Source: Actinoplanes sp. DH11 (lineage in GTDB: Bacteria; Actinomycetota; Actinomycetes; Mycobacteriales; Micromonosporaceae). From it: a stretch of DNA of 64,000 nt. Below, in pieces: positions 40,786 to 48,179 of this stretch. The notes under the pieces were generated by a model that was not told the origin of the DNA, ran no database searches, and saw only the letters and a program-made list of their open reading frames with translations. Each line of letters opens with the position of its first letter. Within the stretch, counting starts at the first letter, position 1. The translations under genes were made by a program, and so were the position numbers. Location of the stretch: assembly GCF_020873875.1 (NCBI RefSeq), contig NZ_JAHWGU010000018.1:118497-182496 (forward strand), in the 5' to 3' direction.

Positions 40786-42363
40786 ATGCGACGCGCCAAG
40801 CTGCCGAGGCACCTCACAGCTCTGACCGCCGTCTTCGCGGGCGCCACCGCCGCGCTGGCACCGGGTGCGGCCGCTCAGGCCGTCGTGATCAAGGTTAGCA
40901 AGGGCACCAAGGAGATGGCGGTTCCGGCCGGTGACGACAGCTACACCTCGTCGTCCCGCAAGTCCGCCAACTTCGGCACCGAGGACAAGCTGGTTGCCGG
41001 CAAGGTCGGCAGCGACGTCAAGACGTCCTTCCTGAAGTTCACCATCCCGGCCGGCACCGATGTGCAGGCCGCGAAGCTCTTCCTCAGCCCGCTGGGCAAG
41101 CCGTCCGGCCGGGTCACCGTCACCCGCATCGTCGACAACTCCTGGAACGAGGGCAAGCTGACCTCGTCGAACGCGCCCAAGCTGGGTCTCGCGATCGCCG
41201 GTGTGTCGCCGAAGTCCACCGACACCCGCCTCGCGTTCGACCTGAGCGCCGAGGTGTACGGCCCGGGCACGTACTCGTTCGCTGTCAGCGCCACCGAGAC
41301 GGTCCGTTTCCAGTCGGCGGAGAACGCCGCGAAGGGCGGCCCGGAGCTGGTCTTCGCCACGACCGCCACGGTATCGGCGCCGGTCGCGACCCCGGGTGCC
41401 GGTTCGGCCGCCCCGGCGGTGGGCACCGGCTGCAAGACCGACGCGAAGCTCGTGCCGTCCTGCGGCGTGCTCTGGGGCGGCGCGGCCGGCGGTTTCACCA
41501 ACACGCCGCGTGACATCGCGCTGAAGGACTGGGAGAAGCTGAGCGGCCGCACCGCGACGCTGTTCCACCAGTACCACAAGGGTGACGAGGTCTTCCCGAC
41601 CAAGGCTGAGATCGCGATGACGAACGACCCGGCGAACCCGCGCGTGCTGCTGGAGAACTGGAAGGTCGCGTACGGCTCGACCTGGGCGAAGGTTGCCGCG
41701 GGACAGCAGGACAAGCGGATCGACGCGTTCGCGAAGCGCGCCAAGGCGTACGGCAAGAAGTTCTTCATCGTGCTGAACCACGAGCCGGAGAACGACGTCG
41801 TCGCGAAGGCTGGTTCCGGCTGGGAGGCGAAGGACTTCGCCGCGATGTACCGCCACACCATCCTGCGCCTGCGTGCGCAGGGCGTGACGAACGTCGTCAA
41901 CGTGATGGCCTACATGGGCAACGAGAAGTGGATGGCGCAGAGCTGGTGGAAGGACCTCTACCCGGGCAACGACGTCGTTGACTGGGTGGGCCTGGACTCC
42001 TACGTCTCGGTCGAGAAGGGCTACTACCACTTCGGCGACTTCGGCGACATCCTGGACCGTGAGCCCACCGGCGGTGGCCTCGGGTTCTACGACTGGGCCG
42101 TCAAGAAGGCGCCGGGCAAGCCGTTCATGGTCGCCGAGTGGGGCGGTTACCACCGGGTCGGCAAGTACGCCGACAAGGACGCCGTCTACAACGACGTGCT
42201 GCCCGAGCTCGCCAAGCGCCCCGCCATCAAGGCGATCGTCCACTTCGACACGAAGAAGGACGACCAGGGTGACCGCGACATCAGCATCAACAGCACCCCG
42301 GCGAGCCTGGCCGCGTTCAAGAAGCTGGCCGCCCACCCCGTCTTCAACGTGAAGATCGGCTGA
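40786..42363 (+). CDS. Secreted GH26-like glycoside hydrolase with DNRLRE/CBM96-type domain
   Basis: 525 aa. A signal peptide spans about 1-31 (ends PGAAAQA). Residues about 38-185 are a beta-sandwich of the DNRLRE/CBM96 type (VPAGDDSYTSSSRKSANFG, SFLKFTIPAGTD). After a Pro/Ala linker, residues about 215-525 form a TIM-barrel resembling GH26: FIVLNHEPENDV carries the likely acid/base Glu (about 330) and FMVAEWGGY the likely nucleophile (about 450). Endo-acting mannanase- or xylanase-like activity is inferred. The ATG at 40786 sits behind a poly-G stretch. A strong terminator follows at 42387. Confidence 0.82.
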   Translation: MRRAKLPRHLTALTAVFAGATAALAPGAAAQAVVIKVSKGTKEMAVPAGDDSYTSSSRKSANFGTEDKLVAGKVGSDVKTSFLKFTIPAGTDVQAAKLFLSPLGKPSGRVTVTRIVDNSWNEGKLTSSNAPKLGLAIAGVSPKSTDTRLAFDLSAEVYGPGTYSFAVSATETVRFQSAENAAKGGPELVFATTATVSAPVATPGAGSAAPAVGTGCKTDAKLVPSCGVLWGGAAGGFTNTPRDIALKDWEKLSGRTATLFHQYHKGDEVFPTKAEIAMTNDPANPRVLLENWKVAYGSTWAKVAAGQQDKRIDAFAKRAKAYGKKFFIVLNHEPENDVVAKAGSGWEAKDFAAMYRHTILRLRAQGVTNVVNVMAYMGNEKWMAQSWWKDLYPGNDVVDWVGLDSYVSVEKGYYHFGDFGDILDREPTGGGLGFYDWAVKKAPGKPFMVAEWGGYHRVGKYADKDAVYNDVLPELAKRPAIKAIVHFDTKKDDQGDRDISINSTPASLAAFKKLAAHPVFNVKIG

Positions 42364-42386
42364 CACACCGCATAAGCAGTACGAAG

Positions 42387-42416
42387 AGCGCCGCCCGGCA
42401 GACGCCGGGCGGCGCT
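42387..42416 (+). terminator. Intrinsic terminator after the GH26-like gene
   Basis: Perfect 13-bp arms AGCGCCGCCCGGC (42387-42399) and its complement (42404-42416) with a four-base loop are followed by TTTTGCGTTTT. It is the most canonical terminator in the window. Confidence 0.92.
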
Positions 42417-42493
42417 TTTGCGTTTTCGGGAGCGTTGTCCGGGTCTGCCCGACGATCACTGTAGACGTGCCGTAGAGCTGCGGAAACCACCCG

Positions 42494-42539
42494 TTGACAT
42501 GGCCGCAACCTACTGCAACCATTCCCGAAAAGGTTTTCG
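42494..42539 (+). promoter_or_regulatory. Promoter and LacI-type operator of the hydrolase operon
   Basis: TTGACA (42494-42499) is a consensus -35; ACCATT or AACCAT about 17-18 bp later is a weak -10. Directly after it, CGAAAAGGTTTTCG (42526-42539) has six-base inverted arms around GG, at the expected transcription start. The same 13-base core is present in the LacI/ABC intergenic region at 59653, which points to the LacI protein encoded there as the repressor. Confidence 0.65.
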
Positions 42540-42646
42540 TTAATCGCCCGGAGCAGCCACCGCAACGGGCAAATCCCCCGTGCCCTGAGGCGACCCGTCA
42601 CACCGTCCGCTGTGCCGAACGACCCCTGAAGGAAGGCGTCCGCCAC

Positions 42647-45600
42647 GTGACAACGCCAGCGATACCGATATCCCGCAGAGCAGCAGTGGTCGCCGGGCTC
42701 CTCCTGGCCGGCCTGGTAAGTGTTCCCGCCGCGTCCGCCCTCGCGGCACCGAACGCGGCCACCCCGTACCCCGCGTTCAAGGGCGACGCGAACCCGGTGC
42801 CCGACGAGCGCACCGGGTACCACGCCCGCAACCAGCTCCAGGCGATCTTCGACGCCGACGTCGCGGCCGGCGCCGGGAGCAGCACCGACAAGGACTTCTG
42901 GATCGACCGGATGCTGGTCCGCACCGGCAACACGCCCGGCGGGTCCAACGGCGACGCCAACCAGTACCTGTTCAGCCGGGGACGCACGGTCTTCATGAAG
43001 ACCCACCAGCCCGGCACGCTCGGATTCGGCGGCGAGGTCGCCTACATCGAGTCGATCGCGGGCGGGCAGGGCGCGTACACCGTCACGCTCTCCGTCGGCG
43101 GAGCCGACATCACCCTCGGCGAGGACCCCGCCCAGCGCAAGCAGACGCCGAGCTATTGGCGCAGCGTGTTCACGGGCGCGGGGCTGCGGGTCGTGCAGAC
43201 GAAGTACATCACCGACCAGAACGTGGCCGTCACCGACCTCGAGGTGGTGAGCACCGACGGGGCGGCGAAGGACGTCACGCTCACCGCGAGCTCGCCGTTC
43301 GCGCGCACGTCCGAATCGGACAACGGCGAGTTGACCGGTGCGGTGCGGTCGTTCAACAAGCTGACCGACCTCTTCCCGCGGTTCTCCGGCGACGGGTTCG
43401 CCCCCGTCGAGGGCACGCTGCGGCGGACCGTCGCGGTCCCGGCGAGCGGCTCGGTGCGCACCAAGGTGCAACTGGGCTTCACGGCCAAGGAGATCCCGGC
43501 GTCGGCGAGCGAGTACACGACGTTCCGTGACCTCGCACCGGCGGCCGCCTACCAGAAGCACGTCACCGCGTACAACCGGTGGTGGGCGGAGAACGTGCCC
43601 TACCTGGACACGCCGGAGAACAACATCGACAAGACGTTGTTCTACCGCTGGTGGCTGATGCGCTTCAACTTCCTCGACGCGAACATCCCGGGCAACGACT
43701 ACCAGTTCCCGACCGCGATGGAGGGCGTCCTCGGCTACAACAACGCGATCGTGCTGACCACCGGCATGTTCGTGGACGACCTGAAGTACTTCCGGGACCC
43801 GGCGTGGTCGTACGGCTCGTGGGTGTCGGCCGGTGAGGTCGCGAAGAGCTCGAAGTACGTGGACAACCCGGGCGACCCGGCGAACTGGTCGAACAGCTAC
43901 ACCGAGTACATCTCCGAGGCGGCGTGGCGTTCCTACCAGCTGCACGGCGGCCCGGCGGCGATCGCCGAGAACCTCGCCGAGTACGCGGAGAACGACGTCA
44001 AGGGCCTGCTCGACGCGTACGACTTCGACGGCAACGGCTTGATCGAGTACAGCTGGGGCGCGATGACCGGCAACGACGCCGACGCGGTGTCGTTCGACTG
44101 GCGCGACGGCAACATGGACCGCACCGAGAACGCGTACCTCTACTCCAACGCGAAGGCCGCGGCGGCCGCGTACCGCACGGCGGGCAACACCGCGAAGGCC
44201 GCGGAGATGGAGGCGTTCGCCGCGCGGGTCAAGGCCGCGGTGCTGGAACACCTCTGGGAGCCGGCCCGCAGCACGCCCGACGAGATGGGCCACACCGGCA
44301 ACCTGCTCAAGCACCGGCACGTTGCCTCCGACGCCCTGGTGCCGTGGAAAGAGATCAACAACTATTACCCGTTCGCGGTCGGGCTGATGCCGAAGCCGGG
44401 CGACCCCGACTACGACCAGCCCTACGTCGACGCGCTGCGTCTGTTCGGCGACGACACCCAGTACCCGATCTTCCCGTTCACCACGGCGAACCAGGCCGAC
44501 AAGGCCGCCGCCGCGGCGCAGGGCGACCCGGGCAGCAACAACTTCTCGGTGATCAACTCGACGGTGACGTTCCGGATGCTGTCGTCCGTGCTGCGCAACT
44601 ATCCGACGCAGCACATCGACGCCGAGTGGTACAAGAAGCTGCTGTACTGGAACGCCTGGGCGCACTACCAGAACAACGGCGACAACCGGTACCCGGACCA
44701 GAACGAGTTCTGGGCGGACGGGTCGGCGGCGAACCAGAGCATCGGCTACCGCTCGTGGATCCACCACACGATCCTGGGCGCCACCAACTTCACCGTCATC
44801 GAGGACGCGATGGGCCTGCGCCCGCGCTCCGACGCGAAGATCGAACTGGACCCGATCGACATCGGCTGGGACCACTTCACCGCCAACAACATCAAGTACC
44901 GCGACAGGGACCTGACGGTGGTCTGGGACGCGCCGGGCGGGGAGCGGCACTACGGCACGGGTACGCCCGAGGGTTACTCGGTCTACCTGGACGGCGAGCT
45001 GGCCCTCACCGCCGACAAGCTGGGCAAACTCGTCTACGACCCGGCCACCGGCAAGGTCGAGGCGGCCGCCGGCATCACGGTGACCACCACCGCGGCGAAG
45101 AGCGTCAAGGCGCCGCAGGACGTCACGTTCGCGGCCGGCGACCGGGTCTCCGACGTGATGGCCAAGGCGGGCATAAACACCCCGGTCGACGTCGCCGAGG
45201 GCCGTCCGGTCACCGCCACCTTCTCGGCCACGGGCCGGGCGCCGGCGGGCGCGGTCGACGGGACCACCGTGAACGAGCCGTTCTGGGGGACCGCCGGTTC
45301 GCCGGACGCCACCGACGCGATCACTGTGGACCTCGGGGGCCAGAAGACGATCGACGACGTACGGGTGCACTTCTACAAGACGTCCTCGACGGCGACGGTC
45401 CAGGGGTACGCGCCGCCCGCCCAGTTCACCGTGGAGTACGACAACGGTGCCGGCTGGACGACCGTTCCGGATCAGAGCCGCACGCCGGTCTACCCGCAGG
45501 GCAACCTCAACCAGGTCCGGTTCCCCGAGGTCACCGCCGAGAAGCTGCGGATCACGGTGCACCACACGCCCGGTGCGCGGACCGGCATCAAGGAGATCCA

Positions 45601-48103
45601 GGCGTACGACAGCGGCACGGGCGCACCACAGGCCACGAACGCGCCGCCACTGGCCGACGCCTGGGTGGACTCGACGTACCAGCAGGACGGCTCGGTGCGG
45701 CTCCTCGGCCTGGCGCAGGACGACGGCGACCCGGGCACCGCGATCACCGCGTCCTGGTCGGTCGTCGACGCGCCGAACGGCGGCACCGTCGCGTTCGACC
45801 CGGCGAACACGCCGACCACGATCGCCCGGTTCACCGAGTCCGGCCGGCACACCCTGCGGCTGACCGTCCGCAGCGGCGGCGCCACCGCCACGAAGGACGT
45901 CGTGGTGAACGCGTCCGCGCTTGTCGAAGGCGAGATCAACATCGCCACCTCGGGCACCGCGTCGGCGAGCTTCACGGCCGGGTGGAACAACGTCAACGCC
46001 GTGAACGACGACAAGGCGCCGTTCTTCACCGGCGGCGCCAACCCGGACATCTGGGCCACCTGGACCGGCAACGAGCCCGCCACCCGCTGGCTGCAGTACG
46101 ACTTCCCGTCGTCGGTCCGGGTCAACCGGGCGTCGATCGACTTCTGGTCGGACAGCACCACCGGCGGCAGCGGCGTCGCGGTCCCGCAGAACTGGAAGAT
46201 CCAGTACTGGGACGGCGCGGCCTGGCAGGACACCACCGGCGGCACCGGGTTCGACCCGGCCGTGCGGGGCCGCACCAACGTGGTCACCTTCGACCCGGTC
46301 ACCACCACCCGCCTGCGCGCGGTGTTCAACGCCCTGCCCAACGCGGCCGGCAACCGCTGGTCGGCGATCGGTGTCACCGAGTGGCGGGTCTTCGCGGCAC
46401 CGGCCAGTTCGATCCGGACCGCGGACGTGCGGACCCGGACCGGCGTGGTGCCGGCGCTGCCGGACACCGTGGACGTGACCTACGCCGACGGTGCGACGCT
46501 GCCGGCCGCGGTTGCCTGGAGCGCGATCGACCCGGCACGGGTGGCCGAGGTCGGCGACTTCACGGTCACCGGGTTCGTGGCCGGCACCTCGATCAGCGCC
46601 CGGGCCCACGTCTGGGTGCGGGGCAGCGCGCCGGTGCAGATCAACACGATCGACCCGGTGGCGGTCAGCACCCGGGCCGGGGTGGCGCCCGTCCTGCCGA
46701 GCGGTGTCACGGTCGGCTACAACGACGGGTCGCGGCAGAGCGGCATCGGGGTGACCTGGGCACCGATCGACCCGGCCGCGTACGCCGCGGAAGGCACCTT
46801 CGAGGTCACCGGGCAGGTCGCCGGCACCGACAAGCTCGCCGTCGCCACCGTCACGGTCGGCGCGGGCGGCCCGCAGGACACGGTCGCGCCGGTGACGACG
46901 CTTACCGCACAGCCGGACGCGCCGTGGGCGAACGCGGACGTGACAGTCACGGCTTCGGCGACCGACAACCGGGACGACGCGCCCAAAATAACCATCAAAC
47001 GCGGCGGTGGCGACTGGGTCGCCTACGCCGGGCCGATCACGATCACGGCCGAGGGGGAGCTGAAGATCCAGGCACGGGCCACCGACGCCGCGGGCAACGT
47101 CTCCGCGGTCACCGAGCGGACCGTCGGCATCGACCGCACCGCCCCGGCGGCCACGGCGGCGTTCGACAAGGGCACCCGCGAGGTGACGATCACCGGCACC
47201 GACGCGCTGTCGGGGATCGGATCGCTGGAGTACCGCCTGGCCGGTGGCGCCTGGACCACGGCGACCGGCCCGGTGACGGTGGGCTCGGCGGCCGCGACCG
47301 TCGAATACCGCGCGGTGGACCGGGCCGGTAACACCTCGGCGGTCGGTTCCCTCGACGTCGAGGCCGGTCAGGCCCCGGTGAACGTGGCACGCACCGGTAC
47401 GGCCTCCGCGTCGTACACCCCGGGCTGGCTGACCGCCGACAACATCGCCGACGGTGTCACGCCGACCGGGCCGGTCGGCCCGAACACCGACGTCTGGAAC
47501 ACCTGGCCGCAGGTCGGCGAGCAGTGGATCCAGCTCGACTGGGCGGCGCCGGTGGCGGTCGACCGCTCCCGGATCTGGTTCGCCGAGGACCTCGACGAGA
47601 CCGGCGCCGGAGTGGCCCCGCCCCGGGCCTGGAAGGTCCAGTACTGGGACGGCGCGGCGTTCAAGGACGTCACCGGAGCCTCCGCGTACGGCACGTCGGC
47701 GACCGCGTGGAACACGGTGACCTTCGACAAGGTGACCACCACGCGGCTGCGGGCCCTGCTCACCGCGAGCGGGACCGAGGAGGGCAAGGGCGCTCCCGGT
47801 GTGCAGGAATGGGAGGTGTACGACGTCCCGGCGCCGGCCGTGGCCGTCGAGGTGACGGCCCGGTCGCAGTGCATCGGGAAGAACGCCTACGTGGCGGTCA
47901 CGGCCAGGAACACCGGGGCCGAGCCGGTGACGGTCGAGCTGATCACACCCTACGGATCGAAGACGGTCACGAACGTGGCCGCGGGCAAGTCGGCGTACCA
48001 GAGCTTCACCAGTCGGGCCGCGTCGATCCCCGCCGGGACCGCCACGGTCAAGGCGGGCGGCGCCGAGTCGACGGCCCCGTACGCCGCGATCACCTGTAGC
48101 TGA
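42647..48103 (+). CDS. Large secreted multidomain glycoside hydrolase (MGH1-like)
   Basis: 1818 aa from GTG 42647. A signal peptide of about 35 residues ends ASALAAP. Residues about 40-800 hold an alpha/alpha-barrel MGH1-like (GH63-related) catalytic region with WWLMRFNFLDANIPGNDYQ (in part), SFDWRDGNMDRTENAYLYS and EFWADGSAANQSIGYRSW. Three discoidin (F5/8C)-like modules lie at about 850-985, 1098-1250 and 1578-1725. Between them are an Ig-like segment, two Big_4-type domains (about 1255-1400) and an OmpL47-type beta domain. The last 80 residues (starting ARSQCIGKNAYVAV) recur at the end of the next protein. It should act on plant polysaccharide outside the cell; the exact linkage is unknown. 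Confidence 0.85.
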   Translation: MTTPAIPISRRAAVVAGLLLAGLVSVPAASALAAPNAATPYPAFKGDANPVPDERTGYHARNQLQAIFDADVAAGAGSSTDKDFWIDRMLVRTGNTPGGSNGDANQYLFSRGRTVFMKTHQPGTLGFGGEVAYIESIAGGQGAYTVTLSVGGADITLGEDPAQRKQTPSYWRSVFTGAGLRVVQTKYITDQNVAVTDLEVVSTDGAAKDVTLTASSPFARTSESDNGELTGAVRSFNKLTDLFPRFSGDGFAPVEGTLRRTVAVPASGSVRTKVQLGFTAKEIPASASEYTTFRDLAPAAAYQKHVTAYNRWWAENVPYLDTPENNIDKTLFYRWWLMRFNFLDANIPGNDYQFPTAMEGVLGYNNAIVLTTGMFVDDLKYFRDPAWSYGSWVSAGEVAKSSKYVDNPGDPANWSNSYTEYISEAAWRSYQLHGGPAAIAENLAEYAENDVKGLLDAYDFDGNGLIEYSWGAMTGNDADAVSFDWRDGNMDRTENAYLYSNAKAAAAAYRTAGNTAKAAEMEAFAARVKAAVLEHLWEPARSTPDEMGHTGNLLKHRHVASDALVPWKEINNYYPFAVGLMPKPGDPDYDQPYVDALRLFGDDTQYPIFPFTTANQADKAAAAAQGDPGSNNFSVINSTVTFRMLSSVLRNYPTQHIDAEWYKKLLYWNAWAHYQNNGDNRYPDQNEFWADGSAANQSIGYRSWIHHTILGATNFTVIEDAMGLRPRSDAKIELDPIDIGWDHFTANNIKYRDRDLTVVWDAPGGERHYGTGTPEGYSVYLDGELALTADKLGKLVYDPATGKVEAAAGITVTTTAAKSVKAPQDVTFAAGDRVSDVMAKAGINTPVDVAEGRPVTATFSATGRAPAGAVDGTTVNEPFWGTAGSPDATDAITVDLGGQKTIDDVRVHFYKTSSTATVQGYAPPAQFTVEYDNGAGWTTVPDQSRTPVYPQGNLNQVRFPEVTAEKLRITVHHTPGARTGIKEIQAYDSGTGAPQATNAPPLADAWVDSTYQQDGSVRLLGLAQDDGDPGTAITASWSVVDAPNGGTVAFDPANTPTTIARFTESGRHTLRLTVRSGGATATKDVVVNASALVEGEINIATSGTASASFTAGWNNVNAVNDDKAPFFTGGANPDIWATWTGNEPATRWLQYDFPSSVRVNRASIDFWSDSTTGGSGVAVPQNWKIQYWDGAAWQDTTGGTGFDPAVRGRTNVVTFDPVTTTRLRAVFNALPNAAGNRWSAIGVTEWRVFAAPASSIRTADVRTRTGVVPALPDTVDVTYADGATLPAAVAWSAIDPARVAEVGDFTVTGFVAGTSISARAHVWVRGSAPVQINTIDPVAVSTRAGVAPVLPSGVTVGYNDGSRQSGIGVTWAPIDPAAYAAEGTFEVTGQVAGTDKLAVATVTVGAGGPQDTVAPVTTLTAQPDAPWANADVTVTASATDNRDDAPKITIKRGGGDWVAYAGPITITAEGELKIQARATDAAGNVSAVTERTVGIDRTAPAATAAFDKGTREVTITGTDALSGIGSLEYRLAGGAWTTATGPVTVGSAAATVEYRAVDRAGNTSAVGSLDVEAGQAPVNVARTGTASASYTPGWLTADNIADGVTPTGPVGPNTDVWNTWPQVGEQWIQLDWAAPVAVDRSRIWFAEDLDETGAGVAPPRAWKVQYWDGAAFKDVTGASAYGTSATAWNTVTFDKVTTTRLRALLTASGTEEGKGAPGVQEWEVYDVPAPAVAVEVTARSQCIGKNAYVAVTARNTGAEPVTVELITPYGSKTVTNVAAGKSAYQSFTSRAASIPAGTATVKAGGAESTAPYAAITCS

Positions 48104-48112
48104 CCCCCGACC

Positions 48113-48154
48113 GGTTGCCGGCGGCGCTGTTGAGAGCCAGCGCCGCCGGCAACC
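48113..48154 (+). terminator. Intercistronic 17-bp-arm stem-loop
   Basis: Perfect 17-bp arms (48113-48129 and 48138-48154; core GCCGGCGGCGCTG) flank an eight-base loop. It lies in the 76-bp gap between the MGH1-like and GH43 genes and has no T-tract. It may be a partial terminator or an mRNA-processing barrier that sets different levels of the two enzymes. Confidence 0.75.
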
Positions 48155-48179
48155 CCCTCCCAGACGCGAGGAGCACCCT

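Noticed and set aside
42344..46609. A 1421-codon open frame on the minus strand
   Set aside because: It is antisense to the MGH1-like hydrolase gene, whose domains, signal peptide and codon bias are clear. The antisense translation is Val/Arg/His-rich with no domain.
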